The notes below the pieces were generated by a model. That model had not been told where the DNA came from. It was given only the letters and a program-made list of their open reading frames with translations, and did no database searches. From assembly GCA_031269535.1 (NCBI GenBank), contig JAISZA010000038.1, positions 1-36,717 of the forward strand: DNA of 36,717 bases, read 5' to 3'. Positions 9,539 to 18,047 of the stretch are shown here, one piece after another. The DNA comes from Tannerellaceae bacterium (lineage in GTDB: Bacteria > Bacteroidota > Bacteroidia > Bacteroidales > Tannerellaceae). Both the position numbers and the translations under genes were made by a program. Within the stretch, counting starts at the first letter, position 1. The number at the start of each line of letters is the position of its first letter.

Positions 9539-10801
9539 ATGAAAAATCAATTGAAATACCCGCTTTTGCTGTTTCCTGCCGTCTTCCTTCTATGGTATTT
9601 TGTCTATCCGGAGCATTTGGGGGCTATCGAAGCGTATGGTTTCTTTGCCTGTACGCCCGATTATTTCTCTGAGCACTGTTCTGTTTCAGGCATTGCAGGC
9701 ATTGCGGGCGATTATCTTTCGCAGTTCTACCGTTGGCGTGAAATCGGCGCCGGCCTGCAAGCTCTCTTGTTCATACTTGTCTTATGGGGAGCAGACTTAC
9801 TGTTGTATCGTATGCGTTTGTCCGCCTCCGGGTGGGTCGCCATGATGCCGGCTTCTCTCTTTTTATGGATGCAACTTCGGTGGGGATTAGACCTGGCTCC
9901 CGCAGTCGCGACTGTGCTTGTACTATATTTGTCGGTGGGTATCGTATGGTTTTTACCGGGAAAATGGAGAAAGAGAGCCCCAACCTTTATGCAGAAAGGC
10001 AGCATACAAGGAGTGATTGTCGTATCATCCGCCATTGTCTTGCTGACGGCAGCCGGCTTGTTTGTAACGGATAAAAATGCAGGAAAGAAGGAAAAGATAT
10101 ACGCGGCGGAAAATGCCGCTTTTGTCTCTGACTGGAACAGGGTATTGTCTGTAATATCGCCGGCGCAAGCGAAAGAAGATTCACTTCTTTTGCGATACAC
10201 ATTGTTGGCTCTGAGCGAAAAAGAGATGTTGACGGAACATTTGTTTAATCTGGATGTCCGGGAGCCGGAATGTTTCTACTTCTATCGCACGGCAGAACCA
10301 TCGACGCAGTATTTCAACAGTCTGTTTTATGCCGGACTCAATCTGTATAATGAATCAATTCATCAGATGTTTGACGCGACAACCGACCTGAAGCATGGTA
10401 TCAGCTTCCGTGCTTTACGCTCAGTAACCGATTGGTTTCTGAAGATGGGAAATCTTGCCCTGGCAGAGAAATACCTGACCTTGCTGGAGCGCTCCTCCTG
10501 TCATGCAGGGTGGATCATGAAGAGGAAAGAACAGATACGGGTGTTGAAGCAAAAAACGGCCCCCATCCCCGACAGAAGCCATACGGATATCTTCATTGGC
10601 GCTTATCCGTTTATCCCCGAGATGTGGCGGCTGCAGGAAGATGATCCGACGAACAAAAAGAAGACCGATTACTTATTATGCGCCTTGCTGTTAAAAGGCG
10701 ACCTTGAGCGATTTCAGGAGGTTTTTCGCCGTAGCGTCTATCTATCTCCTCACTATCCAGTCCCCAAACTATACCGGCAATTTGCTCTTTTAAAGGATTA
10801 A
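9539..10801 (+). CDS. Membrane protein with C-terminal helical repeats (DUF6057-like)
   Basis: This 420-residue protein has about six hydrophobic segments in its first 175 residues (for example 7-22, 70-90, 100-115, 120-136 and 155-176). A soluble, largely helical region follows, with TPR-like runs such as WFLKMGNLALAEKYLTLLER and a C-terminal KTDYLLCALLLKGDLERF. I associate this layout with the Bacteroidetes protein family DUF6057, but from memory and without a search. It follows the CxxCH propeller lipoprotein by 11 bp in the same direction, which suggests an envelope-located pair. No catalytic motif was recognised. Confidence 0.55.
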   Translation: MKNQLKYPLLLFPAVFLLWYFVYPEHLGAIEAYGFFACTPDYFSEHCSVSGIAGIAGDYLSQFYRWREIGAGLQALLFILVLWGADLLLYRMRLSASGWVAMMPASLFLWMQLRWGLDLAPAVATVLVLYLSVGIVWFLPGKWRKRAPTFMQKGSIQGVIVVSSAIVLLTAAGLFVTDKNAGKKEKIYAAENAAFVSDWNRVLSVISPAQAKEDSLLLRYTLLALSEKEMLTEHLFNLDVREPECFYFYRTAEPSTQYFNSLFYAGLNLYNESIHQMFDATTDLKHGISFRALRSVTDWFLKMGNLALAEKYLTLLERSSCHAGWIMKRKEQIRVLKQKTAPIPDRSHTDIFIGAYPFIPEMWRLQEDDPTNKKKTDYLLCALLLKGDLERFQEVFRRSVYLSPHYPVPKLYRQFALLKD

Positions 10802-11210
10802 TATCAGATGAAACAATACATATCCTTGTCTGGCTTTGGTAAGAAAGAATTGTTTCAGTGTCGGGAAAGAATTGTTCCTGCATTGAAAAACGATTGTTTT
10901 TTTAATATTAAACTATTGGATATAAATAAGAAATACAATGATGGCTATCGGCCTGCATTCTCCGGAAGGTTGAATTATAATTGTCGGGAGATATCGCTTT
11001 TACATTCAAATGTGTTTATAAAACATTCTTATCAGATTATTTCCTGCAATTGTTTCAGCAGAGAATAGAATGTGTTTTATTATTCATTTCCGGTATTTTT
11101 CCTGACAATAAAAGCAGGATAATAAAACTCCTGTATTCAGCTATTTATATAATCGGAATTCCTTGCTACTCATTGTTTACTCAGGCCAGGCGGTTGCGAC
11201 AGGCGGTAAG
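10802..11210. other. Intergenic region between convergent genes
   Basis: This ~410-bp AT-rich stretch separates two convergent genes. A small open frame at 10808-11068 shows no domain or codon pattern like its neighbours. A weak stem, CAGGA with TCCTG around 11115-11135, could end transcription, but it lacks a clean T-tract. Nothing else stands out. Confidence 0.4.
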
Positions 11211-13499
11211 CTACCTGCTCAGGATAAGCGTAGAAGGCATACGTTGGAGGGCTTTTTTGTGGTGTTCGGAAACTTCGTTCCAGGTATGATAGCTGATCAG
11301 CATAAAATTATAGCCGCTGAAAAGCTCAGGACTAAGCTCCCTGAGAGGCAGCAGGACGGATTGTCTGACCGTTGAAGTGAAACGGAGGAAGGAGAGGTTG
11401 ATCGCGTCGCTGTCCGGCGTATCGCTTCCGGTAATATCAATAAGGGAGATGCTTCCCTGAGTCGATTGTAATAAAATCTGCGCATAATTTAAGAGGAAAA
11501 GGTCGCCGGCTGAAGCGATAATCAGGATGATGTTGGTTGCTTTTACAAAATTGCGGTTGACAAATACACCCACAGGGCAGGAGGAGTTTTCGATAAAGAC
11601 TTTGGTTTTGTCTTTCAGCAAAGCACCGGGATAGAACCATGATTCGGGCGTTTTGAAGAAGCGGAAGTATTTATTGTAAAAGAAAGTGCGGAAACGGTTC
11701 ACAGCTACGTCTGCCGGCAGATTGCTCAGCGAAATACCGGCGCCTACCAACAGGAAGTCGAAGCTCTCTTCATTAACGATACCGACAATATCTGCTCCTG
11801 CATTATTGGATATTTCGTAACGTGTTTTGATGGATATACCCAGCTTCTGCGCGCCATACAGGATAGGCCCGAAACTGACTTCTTCGAAGTTATCGGCATG
11901 AAGCGGGTTTACGTCTGCACCTACGGTAAGATGGAGTGCCGTAATCTCTAATTTCCTGGTTTCCGAAGCAAACATCTGATGGGCTACATCCAACATTATC
12001 TGACCATTACCTGCACGCCCAAAGGAGATCAGGACTTTGAATACACCCTTTGTCTGCGGACGCATCTTTTCTTCCTGCAACCTGGTATGTGTGCGAAAGC
12101 AGAACCGGATAAAAGCAATTAATGGTGCTGTCATAAAAGTAGTGACCAATGTCATCAATACCAGCATCACGAAAATGGGGGGCGAAAGGATGTGCATTTC
12201 GTAGCCTATCGTGAGTACAACCAGCTCCATCAATCCGCGGGTATTCATCAGTGCACCGATATATAAGCTGTTCCTGACACTCTCGCCGGTGAAGCGGGCG
12301 GAGAAGAAAGCGCCCCCAAACTTCCCGATAATCGCCGCCAGCGTAATGATGCCGCACATCCACCACAGTTCCGGCGTATTCAGCAAGGCGATCTCCGTAC
12401 GCAAGCCGGTGGAAACGAAGAAGAGCGGAAGGAAAAGGGCTAAGGATACGTCTTCTACCTTTTCCGTCAGTATTTTGCGAAACTTGATATTGGCAGGCAT
12501 AACGACTCCGGCAATGAACGCGCCGAACAAGGCATGAAGCCCCAGCAGCTGTGTGAAATAAGACGAACAGATCAGTATAAGAAACATAAGCGCTACCATC
12601 CCCTTGTCGATTACCTCTTTATTATGATAGATATGTCCCAGCATGCGGAGAAAGGGCTGTACCACAAAAAACATCAGAAGCAGGTAAACACCGGAAAAGA
12701 GGATGCTGTAAATAGCGCTTAACATCGTGCCTGCCTGGGCTATCGCAATCACTACAGCCAGCAGACACCAGGCCGTGATATCGCCGTTGGCAGCGCTGGC
12801 TAAGGTAAGCGTCCCAAGATGCGACTTCGTCAGCCCCCGCTCCTGTATGATGCGCGCCAGTACCGGAAAAGCGGTAATACTCATGGAAATACCGATAAAC
12901 AAGGCAAAAGGAAGGAAAGGAGTGGTCGGATTGGCATACCGGTCATATACGAAATAAGCAGTCAGCATCCCGAAAAAGAAAGGAACGATGGTGCTGGTAT
13001 GGCTGATGAGGATGGTCTCTTTCAGTTTACGGCGCACTTCGCTGATATCAAGATCCATACCAATGGCAAACATGAACAGGATCAGCCCAAACTGGCTTAA
13101 TACATTAATATTGGCAAGCGATTCTTCCCTGAACAGAAAATCCGAGATGCCGGGAGCAAAATGCCCCAGAATAGAAGGGCCTAAAACAATCCCCGCCAGA
13201 ATCTCACCGATAACAGTGGGCTGGCCTATCTTCATAAACAACCACCCGAAAAGGCGGCAGGTAAGTAAGATCGCGATGATTTGCAGGAGAAGGATGGCAA
13301 TGGGCGATTCGGCGTCGCGGAGGAATAATTGCCGGAATGATTCGAAACCTTCCGACAGATTGGAGGGCCTATCCGGCAAGGAAGCAACGACCTCATCCGG
13401 TTGCCGTATTTCTCCCCGCCAGACGATAAGATACATCAACAGACCGAATATGGCAATCATCAATAAGTAAAATGTCAGACTTTTAATTCCTTTGCTCAT
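11211..13499 (-). CDS. CPA2-family cation/proton antiporter with cytosolic regulatory tail
   Basis: This 762-residue inner-membrane protein has a first helix at its N-terminus, a ~65-residue loop, and then the Na+/H+ exchanger (CPA2/KefB-like) membrane domain. Family segments include GQPTVIGEILAGIVLGPSIL, FGLILFMFAIGMDLD and the run HALFGAFIAGVVMPA. The last ~290 residues are soluble, beginning GVFKVLISFGRAGNGQIMLD, and look like tandem universal-stress-protein-like domains, as in CHX-type and KefB-type exchangers. I chose ATG at 13499 (MSKGIKS) rather than the upstream ATG at 13547, because the earlier 16 residues run through the promoter box. The ion (Na+ or K+) cannot be told from sequence alone. 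Its role is likely pH or cation homeostasis. Confidence 0.85.
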   Translation of the reverse strand: MSKGIKSLTFYLLMIAIFGLLMYLIVWRGEIRQPDEVVASLPDRPSNLSEGFESFRQLFLRDAESPIAILLLQIIAILLTCRLFGWLFMKIGQPTVIGEILAGIVLGPSILGHFAPGISDFLFREESLANINVLSQFGLILFMFAIGMDLDISEVRRKLKETILISHTSTIVPFFFGMLTAYFVYDRYANPTTPFLPFALFIGISMSITAFPVLARIIQERGLTKSHLGTLTLASAANGDITAWCLLAVVIAIAQAGTMLSAIYSILFSGVYLLLMFFVVQPFLRMLGHIYHNKEVIDKGMVALMFLILICSSYFTQLLGLHALFGAFIAGVVMPANIKFRKILTEKVEDVSLALFLPLFFVSTGLRTEIALLNTPELWWMCGIITLAAIIGKFGGAFFSARFTGESVRNSLYIGALMNTRGLMELVVLTIGYEMHILSPPIFVMLVLMTLVTTFMTAPLIAFIRFCFRTHTRLQEEKMRPQTKGVFKVLISFGRAGNGQIMLDVAHQMFASETRKLEITALHLTVGADVNPLHADNFEEVSFGPILYGAQKLGISIKTRYEISNNAGADIVGIVNEESFDFLLVGAGISLSNLPADVAVNRFRTFFYNKYFRFFKTPESWFYPGALLKDKTKVFIENSSCPVGVFVNRNFVKATNIILIIASAGDLFLLNYAQILLQSTQGSISLIDITGSDTPDSDAINLSFLRFTSTVRQSVLLPLRELSPELFSGYNFMLISYHTWNEVSEHHKKALQRMPSTLILSR

Positions 13500-13517
13500 T
13501 TTTCGGAGGGTTTCCTG

Positions 13518-13525
13518 CAAAAGTA
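13518..13525 (-). promoter_or_regulatory. Putative -7 box of the antiporter gene
   Basis: The minus strand reads TACTTTTG here, matching TAnnTTTG, about 18 nt upstream of the chosen ATG at 13499. This supports that start and a short leader. No clear -33 element was identified. Confidence 0.45.
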
Positions 13526-13569
13526 CATAAAAAACAGGAATACACATGCGTAAAGGGAGGAAAATCTTC

Positions 13570-13577
13570 TATCTTTG
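13570..13577 (+). promoter_or_regulatory. Putative -7 box of glgB
   Basis: TATCTTTG matches the Bacteroidetes -7 consensus exactly and lies 26 nt upstream of the glgB ATG. The divergent antiporter gene has its own box ~50 bp away, so this short spacer carries two back-to-back promoters. Confidence 0.55.
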
Positions 13578-13603
13578 CAGCAACCCAAAAGAGACATCAA
13601 ATC

Positions 13604-15625
13604 ATGGTACAATCACTCAATTTAATTAAAAATGATCCCTGGCTTGCTCCCTATGAAATGGCTATAAACGGACGGTATCAATACGTTGCAGACAAGGAAA
13701 AAGAACTGACAAACAATGGAAAACAAACGCTGAGCAACTTCGCCTCCGGCTACCTCTATTTCGGATTACATAAGCTCACCGGCGGATGGGTGTTTCGGGA
13801 ATGGGCGCCCGGAGCCACAGCTATCTACCTGATTGGTACGTTTAATAACTGGCGCAAAGACGAGCGCTACCGAATGACCCGCATAGACAACGGCAACTGG
13901 GAGATTGTCGTGGATGAAAACAGCCTGCACCACGAAGACCTGTTCAAGCTGCACATGGAGTGGGAGGGGGGCTGCGGCGAACGAATCCCCGCCTGGACAC
14001 GCAGGGTTGTGCAAGACGAGCAGACCAAGATATTCAGCGCACAGGTCTGGAATCCACCCACCCCCTACCTTTTCAGGAATAAGAAATTCAGGCCCGATAC
14101 CTCTCCCCTGCTTATCTACGAATGTCATATCGGCATGGCTTCCGATGAAGAAAAGGTGGGCTCTTACAGGGAGTTTCGTACCCGGATATTGCCGCGTATC
14201 GCGAAAGACGGTTATAATGCCATACAGATTATGGCCATCCAGGAGCATCCCTATTATGGTTCGTTTGGTTATCATGTAAGCAGCTTTTTCTCAGCTTCTT
14301 CGCGTTTTGGAACGCCTGAAGAATTAAAGGAACTCATTGACGAAGCCCATTCATCGGGTATTGCCGTGATTATGGATATCGTGCACAGTCATGCGGTAAA
14401 GAACGAAGTGGAAGGGCTGGGCCGGTTCGACGGCTCCTACCATCAGTACTTCTGTACGGGCGACCGGCGCGAGCATCCCGCCTGGGATTCTCTGTGTTTC
14501 AACTACGGGAAGAATGAGGTGCTTCACTTCCTGCTTTCCAATTGCAAATTCTGGCTGGATGAATACCACTTCGACGGCTTCCGCTTCGATGGGGTGACGT
14601 CGATGCTCTATTACAGCCACGGACTGGGCGAGCACTTCTCCAATTACGGCGACTACTACAGCGGACACCAGGATGGCGACGCCATCATGTATCTGACCCT
14701 GGCCAATAAACTGATACACGAAGTAAATCCTTCGGCCATCACCATTGCCGAAGAAGTGAGCGGCATGCCCGGACTGGCTGTGAAAACTGGAGACGGAGGT
14801 TACGGCTTCGACTACCGCATGGCCATGAACATACCTGATTACTGGATTAAAACTATCAAGGAAAAGAAAGATGAAGACTGGCATCCCTCTTCTATCTGGT
14901 GGGAAACGACTAACCGCAGGGCAGACGAGAAAACAATCAGCTATGCCGAAAGCCACGACCAGGCCCTGGTAGGCGATAAGACGATTATCTTCCGCCTGAT
15001 AGATGCCGGGATGTATTGGCATATGCGGAAAGAAGACCGGAACTTCGAGGTCGACCGGGGTATGGCGCTGCATAAGATGATACGCTTAGTGACGGCTTCG
15101 ACCATCAATGGAGGCTATCTCAACTTTATGGGCAATGAGTTCGGCCATCCCGAATGGATTGATTTCCCCCGTGAAGGAAACGGATGGTCGCATAAATACG
15201 CCCGGCGCCAATGGCATCTGGTGGATGATCCGAACCTGAAATACCATTATCTGGGTAGCTATGATTGCGAGATGATTTCACTTATTAAAGGAGTAAAAGA
15301 ATTTCAACGCACGCAGATTTATAAAATATGGGATAACGATGGCGATCAGATACTCGCTTATATGCGTCAGAACCTGGTGTTTGTGTTCAATTTCAGTCCC
15401 GATCGTTCTTATACAGACTATGGCTTCCTCACCCCGCCGGGCGAATACGAAGTCGTACTGAATACCGATGCCATACGCTTCGGAGGTTTCGGGTTGGCCG
15501 ACGATAGCATTCATCATTTTACACAAGCCGATCCCCTCTATGCAAAAGAGGGGAAGGAATGGCTGCAACTCTATATCCCCGCCCGCAGTGCGGTCGTTTT
15601 GAGGAGAATAGCCGGATTTAATTAA
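13604..15625 (+). CDS. glgB: 1,4-alpha-glucan branching enzyme (GH13)
   Basis: This 673-residue cytoplasmic enzyme makes alpha-1,6 branches in glycogen. An N-terminal CBM48-like domain (about 55-155) contains GWVFREWAPGATAIYLIGTF. The GH13 barrel follows, with region II FDGFRFDGVTSM holding the nucleophile Asp329, region III ITIAEEVSGMPG with the acid/base Glu383, and region IV AESHDQALVGD with His451/Asp452. The closing beta domain ends at Asn673. Sequence style and length fit the eukaryote-like GBE subfamily seen in Bacteroidetes rather than the longer E. coli type. The gene is followed by manA after 14 bp, so the two are probably co-transcribed. No other glycogen genes are in view. Confidence 0.95.
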   Translation: MVQSLNLIKNDPWLAPYEMAINGRYQYVADKEKELTNNGKQTLSNFASGYLYFGLHKLTGGWVFREWAPGATAIYLIGTFNNWRKDERYRMTRIDNGNWEIVVDENSLHHEDLFKLHMEWEGGCGERIPAWTRRVVQDEQTKIFSAQVWNPPTPYLFRNKKFRPDTSPLLIYECHIGMASDEEKVGSYREFRTRILPRIAKDGYNAIQIMAIQEHPYYGSFGYHVSSFFSASSRFGTPEELKELIDEAHSSGIAVIMDIVHSHAVKNEVEGLGRFDGSYHQYFCTGDRREHPAWDSLCFNYGKNEVLHFLLSNCKFWLDEYHFDGFRFDGVTSMLYYSHGLGEHFSNYGDYYSGHQDGDAIMYLTLANKLIHEVNPSAITIAEEVSGMPGLAVKTGDGGYGFDYRMAMNIPDYWIKTIKEKKDEDWHPSSIWWETTNRRADEKTISYAESHDQALVGDKTIIFRLIDAGMYWHMRKEDRNFEVDRGMALHKMIRLVTASTINGGYLNFMGNEFGHPEWIDFPREGNGWSHKYARRQWHLVDDPNLKYHYLGSYDCEMISLIKGVKEFQRTQIYKIWDNDGDQILAYMRQNLVFVFNFSPDRSYTDYGFLTPPGEYEVVLNTDAIRFGGFGLADDSIHHFTQADPLYAKEGKEWLQLYIPARSAVVLRRIAGFN

Positions 15626-15639
15626 ATTATCTTTTTATT

Positions 15640-16614
15640 ATGTTATATCCAATTATATTTAAACCTATTTTAAAAAGTATTATCTGGGGCGGTTCCGACA
15701 TCTGCCCTTTCAAAGGAATAAGCCCGGTGCAGGAGGGTATCGGCGAAAGCTGGGAACTCTCGCACGTAAACGATAGTTATTCCATCGTAGCAAACGGCGC
15801 CCTGGAGGGCAGGAGCATAGACGAACTCATCCGCCTTTACGGCAGGCAGCTGGTCGGCGGGAAGGTGATGGAGCGATTCGGGAATACCTTCCCCTTGCTT
15901 ATCAAGTTTATCGACGCCCGCGATAAGCTCTCCATCCAGGTACACCCCGACGACGCGCTGGCCAAGAAGCGCCATCACTCCTTTGGCAAGACGGAGATGT
16001 GGTACGTGATAAAAGCAGCCGAAGGCGCCAGCCTCTATTCAGGCTTCTCGAAGCCGATAGATGCCGCCGGATACGTGAAACGGGTGGAAGACAACACCTT
16101 CATGGAGGTGTTGCAGCGCTATGAAGTCAGGGAGGGAGATGTGTTTTTCCTCCCGGCAGGCCGTGTACATGCCATCGGCGCCGGTTGTTTCATCGCCGAA
16201 ATCCAGCAGACCAGCAACATCACCTACCGCATATACGATTACAACCGCAAAGATGCAAACGGTAACGAACGCGAACTGCATACCGACCTGGCCAAAGACG
16301 CCATAGACTATACCCTCAGCCCCGACTACCGCACGGCTTACCAACCGCAGAAAGACACGCCTGTCGCACTGGCCGACTGCCCGTATTTCACCACGAACCT
16401 GCTGGACCTGGAGGCCGGGATGATACGCGATTTCTCCACCCTGGATTCTTTCGTCGTTTATATCTGCTTAGACGGACAGGCGCTCCTTCACGACTCTAAA
16501 GGGAACGAACTCCTGCTCCGGCGCGGACAGACCACCCTCATCCCCGCCGATACGCAACAGCTTACCCTCACTCCCTCGCCTGGCGTCAGGCTGCTGGAAA
16601 CCTATATCGGATGA
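15640..16614 (+). CDS. manA: Mannose-6-phosphate isomerase, class I
   Basis: This 324-residue cytoplasmic zinc enzyme interconverts mannose-6-phosphate and fructose-6-phosphate, feeding GDP-mannose synthesis or mannose use. Metal-site motifs are visible: SIQVHPDD (Gln100, His102), FGKTEMWYV (Glu119) and LPAGRVHAIGAGCF (His177), followed by QQTSNITYRIYDYNR with the catalytic Arg. The cupin-like C-terminal part is typical of the shorter Bacteroidetes/Firmicutes form. It lies 14 bp after glgB. Its last 13 bases overlap the 3' end of the convergent cysteine desulfurase gene (stop at 16602), so no terminator separates the two operons. Confidence 0.93.
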   Translation: MLYPIIFKPILKSIIWGGSDICPFKGISPVQEGIGESWELSHVNDSYSIVANGALEGRSIDELIRLYGRQLVGGKVMERFGNTFPLLIKFIDARDKLSIQVHPDDALAKKRHHSFGKTEMWYVIKAAEGASLYSGFSKPIDAAGYVKRVEDNTFMEVLQRYEVREGDVFFLPAGRVHAIGAGCFIAEIQQTSNITYRIYDYNRKDANGNERELHTDLAKDAIDYTLSPDYRTAYQPQKDTPVALADCPYFTTNLLDLEAGMIRDFSTLDSFVVYICLDGQALLHDSKGNELLLRRGQTTLIPADTQQLTLTPSPGVRLLETYIG

Positions 16615-18047
16615 TAGACAATTTTCAGGACGGCTTCTACCAGGCGGTCGATCTCTTCTTTGGTATTGTAGAAGGAGAAGGAGGGGCGGATGCTGGCTTC
16701 TACTCCCAGGCGGCGGAGGGCAGGCTGGGCACAGTGGTGGCCGGCGCGGAGGGCAATGCCTTCCTTATCGAGCAACTGCCCGGCTTCTATCGTCGGCACG
16801 CCGTCGAGGATAAAGGATACAACACTGACGCGCTCGCGGGGATTGCCCAGCAGATGCAGACCTTTGATTCCCGACAGCCGGGCGCGGGCATACTCCGTCA
16901 GTTCGTGCTCGTACTTCCCGATAGGCCCCAGCCCGATGCGCTTCACGTAATCCAGGGCGGCGCCCAGCCCGACGGCTCCGGCTACATTGGGTGTGCCGGC
17001 TTCGAAACGGGCGGGTGGGACGTTGAACTGCGTCTCTTCCAGCGTGACGTCTTTTATCATATTGCCGCCGCCCTGCCAGGGGGGTAATATTTCCAGCCAC
17101 TCCCGTTTGCCATATACGACGCCTATCCCGTTGGGCGCGTATATCTTATGGCCGGAAAAGACAAAGAAGTCGCAATTCAGGCCCTGCACATCCACCGGCG
17201 TATGCGCGATGGATTGCGCCCCGTCTATCACCGTCCGGGCGTTGTAGCGTTGGGCCATTTCGATCAGGGTCTTGATGGGGACGACGGTGCCGAAGGTATT
17301 ATTCACATGCCCGAAGGAGACAACTTTCGTCTTCGGGCTGAGCAGACGCTCGTAGGCTTCGAGGAGGATATCCCCGTTGTCGTCGATGGGGATGGCCAGG
17401 AGGCGCGCCTTTTTCTCTTTGGCCAGCTGCTGCCAGGGGACGATATTGGCATGATGGTCGAGGGTGGAGATGATGATCTCGTCGCCTTCGCCGATGTATT
17501 TCCTGCCGAAGGTCTGGACAATGAGGTTGATGCCTTCGGTTGTCCCGCGCACAAAGACGATCTCTTCCGAGGCAGCCGCATGGATGAAGTCGCGCACCTT
17601 ATCGCGCGCCTTTTCGTAGGCGTCTGTCGAGCGTCCGGCCAGGGTATGGGCCGCGCGGTGGATGTTCGAATTATCCGTAGCGTAGAAACGGGCTACTTCG
17701 TCGATTACCGCCTTCGGCTTCTGGGTTGTAGCGGCATTGTCGAACCATATCAGCGGTTTGCCGTTTACCCGCTGGTGGAGTACGGGGAAGTCGCGGCGGA
17801 TGATTTCGGGGCTGAAGATATCCGACGTGATTGCCTTGTCAAAATTCATCCGTTGCAACTCTTCCGAATACGGGATGCCGGATTGCAGGGAGGAAAACGA
17901 TTTATACACCCCGTCGAGGTTGATATCGTCGGCTGCCTGCCCGAAACCGGAAGAAGCAACGGCCGGCCATTCATCCGGAGGGAAAATCCGCCCGGCTATC
18001 TCGCGAAGCCGGCCGATGTCGCTCAGGTCGGTATTGAATGTTTCCAT
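16602..18047 (-). CDS. SufS-type cysteine desulfurase with encapsulin-cargo N-terminal extension
   Basis: This 481-residue PLP enzyme removes sulfur from cysteine, giving alanine and an enzyme persulfide. The group II (SufS/CsdA) core starts near residue 78. It contains FDNAATTQKP, the PLP-binding Lys301 in SGHKIYAPNGIG, and the active-site Cys439 in LRAGHHCAQP, with Arg454 in ASIRPSF. Standard SufS proteins are about 405-410 residues, so residues 1-77 are extra; they hold a low-complexity, Gly/Pro/Ser-containing stretch (IFPPDEWPAVASSGFGQAAD). Such extensions on desulfurases next to family 2 encapsulins serve as cargo-loading domains in characterised systems. The ATG directly follows the encapsulin stop (TAAATG), implying tight coupling. 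No sufB, sufC or sufD is nearby, which argues against a housekeeping Fe-S role. The enzyme likely acts inside the shell. Confidence 0.93.
   Translation of the reverse strand: METFNTDLSDIGRLREIAGRIFPPDEWPAVASSGFGQAADDINLDGVYKSFSSLQSGIPYSEELQRMNFDKAITSDIFSPEIIRRDFPVLHQRVNGKPLIWFDNAATTQKPKAVIDEVARFYATDNSNIHRAAHTLAGRSTDAYEKARDKVRDFIHAAASEEIVFVRGTTEGINLIVQTFGRKYIGEGDEIIISTLDHHANIVPWQQLAKEKKARLLAIPIDDNGDILLEAYERLLSPKTKVVSFGHVNNTFGTVVPIKTLIEMAQRYNARTVIDGAQSIAHTPVDVQGLNCDFFVFSGHKIYAPNGIGVVYGKREWLEILPPWQGGGNMIKDVTLEETQFNVPPARFEAGTPNVAGAVGLGAALDYVKRIGLGPIGKYEHELTEYARARLSGIKGLHLLGNPRERVSVVSFILDGVPTIEAGQLLDKEGIALRAGHHCAQPALRRLGVEASIRPSFSFYNTKEEIDRLVEAVLKIVYHPI

Noticed and set aside
10808..11068. Small open frame after the DUF6057-like gene
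   Set aside because: AT-rich composition unlike its neighbours and no recognisable feature; it lies between convergent gene ends.
16602..18047. Housekeeping SUF Fe-S assembly locus
   Set aside because: No sufB, sufC, sufD, sufE or sufU gene is adjacent. The desulfurase has an unusual N-terminal extension and directly follows a shell gene.
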